Assembly: GCA_041659285.1 (NCBI GenBank) | Contig: JBAZYO010000003.1 | Span: 124,001-188,000 of the forward strand | Reading direction: 5' to 3' | From: Vicinamibacterales bacterium | GTDB taxonomy: Bacteria > Acidobacteriota > Vicinamibacteria > Vicinamibacterales > UBA2999 | Length of the DNA: 64,000 nt | Shown: piece by piece, positions 35,354-46,246 of the stretch | Layout: each line of letters begins with the position of its first letter | How positions within the stretch are numbered: the first letter of the stretch is position 1 | Position numbers and translations under genes: made by a program | The notes under the pieces: model-generated | What the model was told of the DNA's origin: nothing | Seen by the model: the letters and a program-made list of their open reading frames with translations, nothing else | Databases searched by the model: none

Positions 35354-37270
35354 CTACTCGTCGGCTGGAATGGCGGTGACGGAGTAGAGGGCGATGCGCG
35401 CCAGGGAAATCGACGCCGTGTCGTTCACCCAGAAGCGGTACTCGAGCGAGCGGGCGTCGCGCGGCAACGAAAAATCGACCTGTGCGACAACCTGCGACGA
35501 ACCCGTCGGCGAGGGCACCGCCTGCCGCTCGATTCGCTCGCTACCATTCCAGACCTCGACGTACCCGAGCGGCAGGCCGCCCGACGCGCTGACGGTGCCT
35601 TCCCATCGGGCGCGGTAAGTCCCGGCCTTCATGGGGATGCCCGGCCCGAACTGCAGGTAACCCTGACGGGCGGTCGTGCTTAGCCTGCCGGCTTGCGGGT
35701 CGCGAACGCCCACGTCGGTCAGAAAGCGGTCGTTGTCGGCGCGAATCGACAGCGCGATGGGCCGATGCTTCTCGTAGGTGCGCCGCATGTTCCGGTCGGG
35801 CCCGAGATTCAGCGCCCAGATCGAGCGGTACCGGGACCATCGCCACAGCGGCCCGCGCGTCACCTCCCTCAGCCGGTCGTAGTACGCGTGCAAGAAAGGG
35901 TCGGTGAGCAGATTCTGGTTCAGCTCGTTCGATTCGAGGTAGCCGTCCGGCAGGTCGCGGAGATAATGGCTGGCCCAGAACTCGAAATACACGCGCGGCG
36001 ACACCGGCAACCGCGCCAGCAGCGGATCCGCCAACGCCATGGTGTCGATCACGTGCTTGGTGGGACCCGCGTTGAGCCCGAACAGGCCGATACAGCAGAC
36101 CACCACGGCATGGCGGTCGCTGCCCGTCATGCTGACACCCTGGCGGGCGTACGTCGAATCGGGAAGCAGCCGGAACGGCGCGTAGCCCAGCACATTGCTC
36201 CCCTGATGCGTGAAGCCGCGTTCATCCTTGATCCCGTTTTGTGTGCGCCACGACCACCCGCCATCGGTCGACGCCGTGGTCTTGATCGGCGCCAGCGGCA
36301 TGATCACGTTGTAGAGCACGAGACCGGCGCCCAGCCACGGGACGAGGCGGGTCTCGATGACCGGCACGATGGCGATCACGGCCACCAGGAACGGCAGGGC
36401 GAAGAAGCGGCCGCTCATGAAGTCGCCGCCAATGTCGACGGTGTAGCCCACCGAGACCAGGGCCGAGAGCGCCGCCAGGCGCGCATGACCCTTCATGCTG
36501 GCGGCGACGACGAGGGCCAGCGCGATGGTGCCGATGGTGAGAGGGTCGAAACGGATGCTGTTGAACAGGTACGCCACGCCCTGCTCATGCTGCAGGAACG
36601 CCGGTAGGTCGTTGGCGACCTTCGCGTAGTAGGTGTTCGGCAGGGGGAACCCGTAATAGAACGTGGCAAACGCCACCCAGGCGAGAGCCGGCGACCCGCC
36701 AATCAGGATGGGGCGGACGATCGCCGAACGGTGCTCGCGAGCGGCGCGCCACAGCAGGCCGATGAGCGGCACGACGTACAGCAGCACCGCGTCGGGCCGG
36801 TTGACGAAGGCCAGCGATGCCACCACGATGTACCAGCGCAGTTCCGCCGGCGTGATGCCGGTGTCGTGCCGGCGATTGAGATAGCGCGTGTAGAAGAGCG
36901 CCAGCAGGAAGTAGCTCAGCGGGTACTCCAGACCCGACGAGGTGTAGTCCACCAGGGCCTTCGAACTGAGCAGCCACGCCACCGTCAGCGCCGCTCCCCC
37001 GAGTGTGCGGACGCGGCGAAGCAGGACCACGCCGGCCGCCACGTTGAAGGCCCACGACAGTGCCGTCACGGTGAAGAAGAACTCGCCGGTCAGGGCGTGG
37101 GGACCGGCGATGGCGAGTGCCCAGAGGGGATGCGTGAAAGACTGGACGCGCTCGTCCGGGTTATAGGTCAGGCCGTAGCCGTTGACGAAGTTCCACACGG
37201 CACGGAACGTGATGGCGGCGTCGTCGGCAATCCACGCGTTGGCCAGGAAGACGTAGCTGAAGACCACCAA
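35354..37270 (-). CDS. GT-C-like polytopic membrane protein (ZomB/LA_3751-like)
   Basis: About 638 residues from a TTG at 37270. The start is uncertain: the frame stays open upstream and hydrophobic residues continue, but no ATG or GTG is available. The first loop reads WIADDAAITFRAVWNFVNGY followed by LTYNPDERVQSFTHPLW, the acidic-pair signature shared by ZomB/LA_3751-like members of the GT-C superfamily. About ten membrane segments are followed by a large soluble C-terminal domain ending in a beta-sandwich-like region. Substrate unknown; it faces a lipoprotein gene. Confidence 0.65.
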   Translation of the reverse strand: MVVFSYVFLANAWIADDAAITFRAVWNFVNGYGLTYNPDERVQSFTHPLWALAIAGPHALTGEFFFTVTALSWAFNVAAGVVLLRRVRTLGGAALTVAWLLSSKALVDYTSSGLEYPLSYFLLALFYTRYLNRRHDTGITPAELRWYIVVASLAFVNRPDAVLLYVVPLIGLLWRAAREHRSAIVRPILIGGSPALAWVAFATFYYGFPLPNTYYAKVANDLPAFLQHEQGVAYLFNSIRFDPLTIGTIALALVVAASMKGHARLAALSALVSVGYTVDIGGDFMSGRFFALPFLVAVIAIVPVIETRLVPWLGAGLVLYNVIMPLAPIKTTASTDGGWSWRTQNGIKDERGFTHQGSNVLGYAPFRLLPDSTYARQGVSMTGSDRHAVVVCCIGLFGLNAGPTKHVIDTMALADPLLARLPVSPRVYFEFWASHYLRDLPDGYLESNELNQNLLTDPFLHAYYDRLREVTRGPLWRWSRYRSIWALNLGPDRNMRRTYEKHRPIALSIRADNDRFLTDVGVRDPQAGRLSTTARQGYLQFGPGIPMKAGTYRARWEGTVSASGGLPLGYVEVWNGSERIERQAVPSPTGSSQVVAQVDFSLPRDARSLEYRFWVNDTASISLARIALYSVTAIPADE

Positions 37271-37508
37271 GAGCGAACCAAGAACCAGGCGGGTGGTTCT
37301 GGCGTCGGTCGATCCCCAATCGGCCGGCGAGACAGCGGGAAACTGGGAGGGATGTGAAATGTAAATGGGCCTTGGCGGAGGAGTCTACCGCGTTCCTGAC
37401 GGCCGGGCAACGCGCCGCTCAGTGGACTTAAGAACGCCGTCCGGGTGGCATTGTCGGTCGACTGAACTTGCCGCGTGCAGAGTTCGTAAACTGTTTAGAG
37501 GTACTCGC

Positions 37509-38351
37509 ATGCGCAGCAAGACCGCCCTGCTCGGGCTCGTTCTGACCGCCGGACTCAGCGTTGCCGCCTGCGACATCCAGGCGGGCGGCGAGGGCGGGCT
37601 TTCGTTCGGGATTGCCTCCGGCAAGGCCCAGGACACCTGGACCCGCACCTACACCCTGGCCGACCAGGGGCGCCTCGAAATCATCAACGTGAACGGCCGC
37701 ATCACGGCCGAGCCGGCGACCGACGGCAAGGTCACGGTGGAGGGCCGCCGCACGGCCAAGGGGTCCACCGACGAGGCCGCCAAGGAAAACCTGGCCAAGA
37801 TGGAAATTCGCGAGGAAGTCAGTGGGGACCGGGTCAGGGTCGAGTCACGCCCCCCGCGCCTGAGCGGCTTCAGCGGTCACGAAGTCGAGTGGACCATCAA
37901 GGTTCCGGCCGGCGTGATTGTTGACCTGCGCACCGTCAACGGCGGCATTCGCCTCACCGGTCTCGCGGGCGAAGTGCACGCCAAGACCACCAACGGCGGC
38001 GTCAAGGGCAGCAACGTCAACGCCCGGATCCTCGAGGCCTCGTCCGTGAATGGCGGCATCGAAATCGAGTTCGGCGGTCCGCTCGAGGCCGGCGGCACGG
38101 TCGACATCGAAACGGTGAACGGCGGGGTCGAGCTGGGCTTGACCTCCGACAGCAAGGCCACCATCACGGCGCGCGCGGTGAACGGCGGCGTGCACGTGAC
38201 CGACCTCGACGTGCAGAAGCAGGAACAGTCATCCTCGTTCGAGTCGAAGCGCCGGCTCGAGGGCACGCTGAACGGCGGCGGCGCCAAGGTCACCATCAGC
38301 ACCACCAACGGCGGCGTCCGCCTCTCGCGGTCGGGCGGGCCGACCACGTAA
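37509..38351 (+). CDS. DUF4097-type lipoprotein with NGG beta-helix repeats
   Basis: 280 residues from the ATG leading into a lipoprotein signal (SKTALLGLVLTAGLSVAAC, Cys20 or Cys21). After a spacer, a right-handed beta-solenoid is suggested by regularly spaced VNGG/TNGG turns (VNGGIRLTG, TNGGVKGS, VNGGIEIEF, VNGGVELG, VNGGVHVTD, TNGGVRLS), the pattern of DUF4097 putative adhesin-like proteins. AGAGG precedes the start. Its role is unknown; members often sit near envelope-stress genes. Confidence 0.8.
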   Translation: MRSKTALLGLVLTAGLSVAACDIQAGGEGGLSFGIASGKAQDTWTRTYTLADQGRLEIINVNGRITAEPATDGKVTVEGRRTAKGSTDEAAKENLAKMEIREEVSGDRVRVESRPPRLSGFSGHEVEWTIKVPAGVIVDLRTVNGGIRLTGLAGEVHAKTTNGGVKGSNVNARILEASSVNGGIEIEFGGPLEAGGTVDIETVNGGVELGLTSDSKATITARAVNGGVHVTDLDVQKQEQSSSFESKRRLEGTLNGGGAKVTISTTNGGVRLSRSGGPTT

Positions 38352-38418
38352 TTCAGCCCCAGGTCCTAGGTCCTGGGTCCTGCGCCAGCAGCCGCGGGGT
38401 TACACTGGCTGCTGATTC

Positions 38419-39546
38419 GTGAACGAAGACAAGTCCACCCGCTACCACCGCCTGCGCCGGCGCGCCGACCTCCTGGGGACGGCGGGCGCCGGCTTCGTGC
38501 TGTTGACTCTCATCCTGACCGGCGCCGCCCTGCGGATGCGCGAGTGGGCCGCGGCGGCCTCGAGCCTCATGCCCGGCGGCCTCGATGACGTGCTGACGGT
38601 CGCGGTGCTGACCGCGATGCTCGTGCTGCTGCTGCAGATCGTCGAGCTCCCGTTCGCGTTCTACCAGGGACACCTGCTCGAACATCACTACGGGCTGTCG
38701 ACGCAGTCGGCCGGCCATTGGCTGGTCGATCAGGCGAAGGGCGTCGTGCTGGGGCTCGCGCTGGCGATCCTCGGCGCCTCGGTGGTGTTCATTACGCTGA
38801 GAAGCTGGCCAGGGCAGTGGTGGTGGCTGTCGGCCGCCGTCTTTACGGTGGGCATGGTCGGCCTGGCGCAGCTCGCGCCGGTCGTGCTGCTGCCGATCTT
38901 CTACAAGTTCAAGCCGCTCGATCGCCCCGCCCTGGTGGCGCGGTTGCTGGCGTTGGCCCAGAAGGCCCGGACCGACGTGGTCGGCGTGTTCGAGTGGGTG
39001 CTCAGCGGCCACACCAGGAAGGCGAACGCGGCGCTCGCGGGCCTGGGGCACACGCGCCGCATCCTGCTGTCGGACACGCTGCTCGCGGATTACTCGGAGG
39101 ATGAAATCGAGGTCATCCTCGCGCACGAACTGGCGCACCACGTGCATCGCGATCTCTGGCGTGGCATCGCGGCGCAGACGCTGCTGCTCGTGGGCGGATT
39201 CTTCGCCGCGGATCTCGTGCTGCGGCGGGTGGCCGGTGCGGCGGGCCTGCGCGGCCTCTCCGATCCGGCGGCGCTGCCCATCCTGATGCTGGTCGCCGGC
39301 GCCTGGTCGTTCCTGATGCTGCCGCTGGTGAACGCGCTGTCGCGCGCGCAGGAGCGGGCCGCCGACCGCTACGCGCTCGACACGACACGCAATGTTGACG
39401 CGTTCGTCACGGCGATGAGGCGGCTGTCGCAGCAGAATCTGGCGGAGGAGTATCCGTCCGCGCTGGTGCGGTGGATCTTCTATTCCCACCCGCCCATCCG
39501 CGAGCGGATCGAGGCGGCGCGGGCCTTTTCAGCAGGAGATCGATGA
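38419..39546 (+). CDS. M48 family zinc metallopeptidase (Ste24-like)
   Basis: 375 residues, GTG start. Several membrane segments surround the zinc site HELAHH (in VILAHELAHHVHRD), with a third ligand expected at the Glu in SRAQERAADRYAL. This arrangement and the N-terminal five-helix part match Ste24/CAAX-type M48 peptidases rather than the short HtpX form. It acts in membrane protein quality control or processing. It overlaps the following GDPD gene by four bases. Confidence 0.87.
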   Translation: MNEDKSTRYHRLRRRADLLGTAGAGFVLLTLILTGAALRMREWAAAASSLMPGGLDDVLTVAVLTAMLVLLLQIVELPFAFYQGHLLEHHYGLSTQSAGHWLVDQAKGVVLGLALAILGASVVFITLRSWPGQWWWLSAAVFTVGMVGLAQLAPVVLLPIFYKFKPLDRPALVARLLALAQKARTDVVGVFEWVLSGHTRKANAALAGLGHTRRILLSDTLLADYSEDEIEVILAHELAHHVHRDLWRGIAAQTLLLVGGFFAADLVLRRVAGAAGLRGLSDPAALPILMLVAGAWSFLMLPLVNALSRAQERAADRYALDTTRNVDAFVTAMRRLSQQNLAEEYPSALVRWIFYSHPPIRERIEAARAFSAGDR

Positions 39547-40493
39547 TGCCGCGTAGAGCCCTTACACTTGTAGCGTCCGGCTTCAGCCGGACCATGGCCC
39601 TGGGAGCCCTGATCCTGCTCATGACCGGAACCGGAGAGGCGCAATACACGAAGAAGACCGTCGTCGCGCACCGCGGCGCGTCGGCCTACGCGCCCGAGCA
39701 CACGCTGGCGGCCTATCGCCTCGCCATCGAGCAGGGCGCCGACTACGTCGAGCAGGACTTGGCGGTAACCAAGGACGGCGTCTTGATCTGCCTCCACGAC
39801 GCCAGCCTCGAGCGCACCACTAACGTCGAGGAGCTGTTCCCGGGCCGGGTGAGCACGCAGACCATCGAGGGGAAGACCCGCAAGGCCTGGCTCGCCAACG
39901 ACTTCACGCTGGCCGAGATCAAGACGCTCGATGCCGGTTCGTGGTTCGACAAGAAGTTCGCCGGCGAGAAGGTGCTGACGTTCGACGAGGCCATTGCCGC
40001 CATTCGCGGCAAGGCCGGGATCTTCCCGGAGTTGAAGACCCCCGAAATCTACGCCGGGCGCGACGTCAAGTTCGAGGAGATGGTGGCGGCCGCGCTCGAT
40101 AAGAACGGGCTGCGCGGGCCCAAGGCGGATCCGAAGACGCCGGTCATCCTGCAGACGTTCGGTCAGCCCAGCGCGCGCAAGCTGGCACAGATGAAGATCG
40201 GCGTGCCGGTGGTGCTGCTGCTCGGCAACGCCGAGGGGTTTGAATCCGCGGCGGCCGTGACGGCGTGGAAGGGCGTGGTGCAGGGCTTTGGCCCGGCGAA
40301 GCAGATCGTGCTGAAGAACCCCGACTTCGTGAAGTGGGCGCACGCCGAAGGCATGACGGTCACGCCGTATACGTTCCGGTCGTCGGATCCCGGTGGCTTC
40401 AAGGACGTGACCGCGGAGATGAGCCACCATCTCTACACGCTCGGTGTCGATGCGTTGTTCACCGACAACCCCGACAAGTTCCCGCGGAAGTGA
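39543..40493 (+). CDS. Secreted glycerophosphodiester phosphodiesterase
   Basis: 316 residues if begun at the ATG overlapping the previous stop. The signal peptide proper (ALGALILLMTGTGEA) starts only after residue 17, at an ATG at 39594; the 17 residues before it include LVASGFSRT, translated from a dispersed palindrome. GlpQ-type catalytic residues are visible: VVAHRGASAYAPEHT (His and Glu), VEQDLAVTKDGVLICLHD. It releases glycerol-3-phosphate from phosphodiesters in the periplasm. The start could be either ATG. Confidence 0.88.
   Translation: MMPRRALTLVASGFSRTMALGALILLMTGTGEAQYTKKTVVAHRGASAYAPEHTLAAYRLAIEQGADYVEQDLAVTKDGVLICLHDASLERTTNVEELFPGRVSTQTIEGKTRKAWLANDFTLAEIKTLDAGSWFDKKFAGEKVLTFDEAIAAIRGKAGIFPELKTPEIYAGRDVKFEEMVAAALDKNGLRGPKADPKTPVILQTFGQPSARKLAQMKIGVPVVLLLGNAEGFESAAAVTAWKGVVQGFGPAKQIVLKNPDFVKWAHAEGMTVTPYTFRSSDPGGFKDVTAEMSHHLYTLGVDALFTDNPDKFPRK
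39575..39592. repeat. Dispersed palindrome GTCCGGCT-TC-AGCCGGAC
   Basis: Perfect 8-bp stem with a 2-nt loop, preceded by TGTAGC. It is translated as VASGFSRT at the start of the GDPD gene. Same family as 15460 and 23321. Confidence 0.75.
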
Positions 40494-40853
40494 CTACTTC
40501 GGCTTGACGACGAGCGTGCCCTTCATGTCCTGGCACGCCTCGTCGGTGGTCAGGTTGCAGTAGAAGGGGAACGTGCCGGCCTGGTCGGCGCGGAACTCGA
40601 AGGTGGTGGTCTGCCCGCCGGCGGCGCGCTTGACGATGCGGTAGGCGTCGATGGCGAAGCTGCTGGGCCGGTCTTCGCTCTTGAGCGTGATCTTCACCAG
40701 GTCGTCTTGCGACACTTCCAGCCGGTTGGGCGTGAAGGTGTGGTCCTTGGCGATGATGGTGAACTCGCGCCGGTTGGGCGCCTGTTCCTGCGCGCCCGCC
40801 AGCATTGGCCAGGCGAGGGCGACGGCGAGGGCACCTGCGAGCATGACGCGCAT
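40494..40853 (-). CDS. Secreted cupredoxin-like protein with altered copper site
   Basis: 119 residues with a signal peptide (LAGALAVALAWPMLAGAQ). The cupredoxin fold is suggested by FTIIAKDHTFTPNRLEVSQ and the C-terminal GTFPFYCNLTTDEACQDM. A type 1 copper site would need His-Cys-His-Met: Cys and Met are present, but the first His is replaced (PSSF where HGF is usual) and the His between Cys and Met is missing (EACQDM). It may not bind copper normally. It converges with the GDPD gene with no gap. Confidence 0.72.
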   Translation of the reverse strand: MRVMLAGALAVALAWPMLAGAQEQAPNRREFTIIAKDHTFTPNRLEVSQDDLVKITLKSEDRPSSFAIDAYRIVKRAAGGQTTTFEFRADQAGTFPFYCNLTTDEACQDMKGTLVVKPK

Positions 40854-40859
40854 GGGGTA

Positions 40860-40865
40860 ATTGTA
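40860..40865 (-). promoter_or_regulatory. -10-like hexamer before the cupredoxin gene
   Basis: On the minus strand TACAAT followed by TACCCC and the ATG, a 6-base gap with no Shine-Dalgarno. Suggests a leaderless transcript. Confidence 0.42.
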
Positions 40866-40933
40866 CGACGTCGGCGTGTGCTTCGCGTCCCTCGCGGTTG
40901 AGGAAGGCTACTCGCGACGCTGGTATTGAGGCC

Positions 40934-43366
40934 CTAAAAGCGGAACAGCCGGTTGACCTTGACCACGAAGGCCTTGTTCCGCAGGCCGGGGTACCCCGCC
41001 GTCGTGGTGTCCCGTTCGTCTGTATAGACGACGAAGATTTCGCTGCCCGGGCGATATTCCCACCGGAAGCGGAAGTTGCTGCTGAAGCTATGGTCGCTCG
41101 AGTTGTACTGCAGCAGGGCGCCCAGGAAGCGCAGGGGCGAGAAGGCGTAGTCGACGCGGACCCGTGCCAGCGTCGTGGTGAAATCCCCGGCCGTGAGGGT
41201 GGCGTGGTTCACCGTCAGGGATGGCTCGGCAGAGAGCTGCTTCATGATGGCCAGGCGCGCGCCGCTCAGCGTGAGCGAGGTCAGCCGGCCATCGTAGAAC
41301 TGCCCGGTCTGTACGGCCACGGTCCCCGAGGCGCGCCGCTGCTGGCCGAACGCGTAGCTGGTCTTGATGCTGTTGAAGGGGTATGCGCCCGGCCGAATGA
41401 CGACACCGGGTGACACCGTGAAGGGACGCAGCAGCAATTCGTAGTCGACGTTGACGTCGAACACGAACTGGTCGCTGTTTTGGAACTCGGTCAGGAAGTG
41501 CGCGGTCCGGCTGCTCGACTCGACGTCGTGCGAGCGGTTGACCAGGTACTCCGCCGCGCCCTCGAAGACGTAGCGGCGCACGCGCCGGCCCCGGCGCATG
41601 CGGGGGCTGAAGCGGGCCGAGCCGAACGTCCGGCCGAAGCCCCGGCGCTGCACGAAGCCGATTTCTGGGTAGTAGTTCGCGCCGACGTCCAGATGGTCGA
41701 GGCGGGCGCCGTAGCGATCGGCGGAGTACTCGACACGGCCCTGATAGCTGTCCTCGTCGCCCTGCCGGTTGGGTGACTCGCTGCGCGCGTAGTAGGCGTT
41801 GGCGGTGACGTTCTGGAAGAAGGAGAAGGCCCCGTCGACGCCGTAGGACTGGTTCGCGCCCGCCGCGGACGGGGAGTGCGACCGGTTGGTGAAGATCGCC
41901 CCGATGTTGCTCCGGCGCAGAATGTCCTGCCGCACGCGCAGCACCGTGAAGTTGGTGCGCGGTGTGCACTGGCTGAACGGCGCGGCGCACGCGTCCGGGT
42001 CGATCCCATTGGGCGACTCGTAGCCGGTCTCCATGTTCATCGCGCCAAAGGCCGTCTTGCCCATCGTCCCCGTCACGCGCCCCCCGGCGATGATGGGGAC
42101 TTGGCGGCCGTTGTTGAGGCCGATGCGGCGCGTGAAGAAGAGCTGGGGCGCGTTGGTGTTGATGCTGGTTTGGCCGGTGAAGCCCGCCTGGCCCGACGCG
42201 CGGGCGAACTCAAAGGTGCCGCGTCCTTCGAGGAAGAAGTCGCGCTTTTCTGGAAAAACCACCGGGAAGCGCGTGAGGTTCACCTGCTGCTCGTCCACTT
42301 CAACCTGCGCGAAGTCGGTGTTGACGGTGAGGTCGGCGGTCATGTTGGCGTTGATGCCGTACTTGGCGTCGAGCCCACCGGTGGCATTGAGGTCGTTCAG
42401 GAGCGGCGGCGTGCGGACCGCGTCGGTGGTGAGCTTCGAGATCCCGTACGGCTTGAGCTCAACGTTCTTGGCGGCGGGCGGGAGGTCGAGTCCGACCAGC
42501 GTGGCCGCCGCCGATGCCCGAAAGATGCTGGTGACGCCGCCCGTCGATGCCGGCACGAAGGTCAGGTGCGTCCACTCGTTCTTGCGGCGAATCGCCCGGC
42601 GAATCTGGATGCCCCACTCCTGGTTTGCGCCCGACACGTAGCGGATGGACTTGAAGGGAATGGCCATCTCCACCGTCCACCCGCCCTCGAAGCGTCCCGT
42701 GCGCACGAACCACACGGGATTCCAGTCGGCGTTGGGGTTGCCCTCATTGGTCACCACCTGGTCGGCGCGGGCGCCGAGCGGATTGGTGTAGAAGTTGAAG
42801 CCGTTGCGCCGGTCGTGGAAGGTGTCGATCATCGCGCCGAACATGTCGTTCTGCCGCAGTTGGCTGGTGTCGCGCCTGAGCTCGTTGGCCGTCCACTCTT
42901 CGGGGGGCGCCGAGTCCCAGCACCGGCACGACAGGTAGAAGTTGTTCTCGTCGTACGAAATCCACGCCTCGGTCCGCTCAGTGGCGGGCTCGCCCTCGTT
43001 GGGCACCGTCTGGATGAAATCACTGACCGATTTCACCTGCGTGTACATCGGCTCATCCAGCACGCCATCCATGTTGAGCGGTCTGGCCAGCTTCGTGGCC
43101 CGCACCACGACGCGGCCGTTGTCGCCGCGCACGATCACCTCCGGTGCCACGGGCGCCGGTGGCTCCGGGGCGCCGGGCAGGTTGAACTGCCGGCGGGCCT
43201 GGCGCTGTCGGGCGGGGGCACCGGTTGCGGCCGGGGCCCCCTGGCGGCCACCTGCGACGGCCGCGCCGGGAAGACCGAAAACCGCGGCCAGCACGGCGAC
43301 GGCGAAAAGGGCAGGGCCGGGACGTAACCGACCAGAGAACTCACGGGTACCAACAACGAAGATCAC
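40934..43366 (-). CDS. DUF5916 outer-membrane protein with CBM9-like N-terminal domain
   Basis: 810 residues from a GTG preceded by AGGGAA and followed by a signal peptide (GPALFAVAVLAAVFGLPGAA); the longer open frame upstream has shadow-type Arg-rich composition. After a Gln/Ala/Pro-rich linker comes a carbohydrate-binding family 9-like domain (ARPLNMDGVLDEPMYTQ, WISYDENNFYLSCRCWD), then the DUF5916 part with VEVDEQQVNLTRFPVVFPEK and RDFFLEGRGTFEF, ending in a long run of beta-barrel strands. It is probably an outer-membrane channel or receptor; the ligand is unknown. Confidence 0.82.
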   Translation of the reverse strand: MIFVVGTREFSGRLRPGPALFAVAVLAAVFGLPGAAVAGGRQGAPAATGAPARQRQARRQFNLPGAPEPPAPVAPEVIVRGDNGRVVVRATKLARPLNMDGVLDEPMYTQVKSVSDFIQTVPNEGEPATERTEAWISYDENNFYLSCRCWDSAPPEEWTANELRRDTSQLRQNDMFGAMIDTFHDRRNGFNFYTNPLGARADQVVTNEGNPNADWNPVWFVRTGRFEGGWTVEMAIPFKSIRYVSGANQEWGIQIRRAIRRKNEWTHLTFVPASTGGVTSIFRASAAATLVGLDLPPAAKNVELKPYGISKLTTDAVRTPPLLNDLNATGGLDAKYGINANMTADLTVNTDFAQVEVDEQQVNLTRFPVVFPEKRDFFLEGRGTFEFARASGQAGFTGQTSINTNAPQLFFTRRIGLNNGRQVPIIAGGRVTGTMGKTAFGAMNMETGYESPNGIDPDACAAPFSQCTPRTNFTVLRVRQDILRRSNIGAIFTNRSHSPSAAGANQSYGVDGAFSFFQNVTANAYYARSESPNRQGDEDSYQGRVEYSADRYGARLDHLDVGANYYPEIGFVQRRGFGRTFGSARFSPRMRRGRRVRRYVFEGAAEYLVNRSHDVESSSRTAHFLTEFQNSDQFVFDVNVDYELLLRPFTVSPGVVIRPGAYPFNSIKTSYAFGQQRRASGTVAVQTGQFYDGRLTSLTLSGARLAIMKQLSAEPSLTVNHATLTAGDFTTTLARVRVDYAFSPLRFLGALLQYNSSDHSFSSNFRFRWEYRPGSEIFVVYTDERDTTTAGYPGLRNKAFVVKVNRLFRF

Positions 43367-43466
43367 GGGACTTTCCCTGTTTGAGGTGATGAGTGCGTGG
43401 ACCGATCGTCCGGGCCGGAAATTGTACCTGTCGGGTGTGTTCCCGACGAGAAGCGCCCTCCCGACC

Positions 43467-43492
43467 CGCCTTCGCGCTTGCGCGCTTCGGCG
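43467..43492 (-). repeat. GAA/GAA-loop hairpin repeat, copy 4
   Basis: Plus strand CGCC-TTC-GCGC, loop TTGC, GCGC-TTC-GGCG. It lies in the gap between pnp and the DUF5916 gene. Confidence 0.75.
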
Positions 43493-43550
43493 AGGCAAGC
43501 AGGAAGTGCGATCCCGACGGGAGGTGTCCTCCCGTCGGGATCCGTAAGAC

Positions 43551-45749
<2,199 letters not shown>

Positions 45750-45785
45750 AACTCAACCTGCGAAAATGAAGGGGACGGGTCCCGG

Positions 45786-46055
45786 TTACTTGCGGATGCC
45801 GAGGCGCTTGATGACCTCTGCGTAGCGCTGCGTGTCCTTGCTCTTCAGGTAGTCGAGCAGGCGACGGCGCTGGCCAACGAGCTTCAGCAATCCGCGGCGG
45901 GAATGGTGGTCCTTCCCGTGGGTCTTGAAGTGTTCGGTCAGGTAGGTGATGCGATCGCTGAGGATCGCGACCTGAACTTCGGGTGAGCCGGTGTCGGTGT
46001 CGTGCGTCTTGTATTCGCCAATGATGGCGGTCTTCTTGTCTTTCGTCAGTCCCAC
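45786..46055 (-). CDS. rpsO: 30S ribosomal protein S15
   Basis: 89 residues from a GTG with GGAGG five bases upstream; this gives exactly the family length, while an upstream ATG adds 16 unrelated residues. Conserved blocks: TDTGSPEVQVAILSDRI, HFKTHGKDHHSRRGLLKLV, RRRLLDYLKSKD. It binds the 16S rRNA central domain and helps form the subunit bridge. It sits between truB and pnp in the translation block; the upstream gap contains two repeat hairpins. Confidence 0.97.
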   Translation of the reverse strand: MGLTKDKKTAIIGEYKTHDTDTGSPEVQVAILSDRITYLTEHFKTHGKDHHSRRGLLKLVGQRRRLLDYLKSKDTQRYAEVIKRLGIRK

Positions 46056-46087
46056 GGAAACCTCCACGCACGGCCGAGTAGCCGATC

Positions 46088-46122
46088 CGCCTTCGCTCCG
46101 CACTTTCGAGTGAGCTTCGGCA
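46088..46122 (-). repeat. GAA/GAA-loop hairpin repeat, copy 5
   Basis: Plus strand CGCC-TTC-GCTC, inner ACT/AGT hairpin with TTCG loop, GAGC-TTC-GGCA. One mismatch at the outer stem end. Lies between truB and rpsO. Confidence 0.7.
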
Positions 46123-46209
46123 CGACAGGTCGCACTACCAAGCCGCCGTATGTGGCGATAACAGCATCGCCTGTAACCTGTCTATGTTAGCCGAAAAGCC
46201 CTCTGGTAG

Positions 46210-46229
46210 GGCACCCCTTTAGGGGTGCC
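46210..46229. terminator. GGCACCCC hairpin repeat downstream of truB
   Basis: GGCACCCC, loop TTTA, GGGGTGCC, 17 bases after the truB stop on the minus strand. Same element as at 19084 and 61217. It may weaken readthrough from truB into rpsO. Confidence 0.6.
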
Positions 46230-46246
46230 GGGGCCGCCCCACGGGC

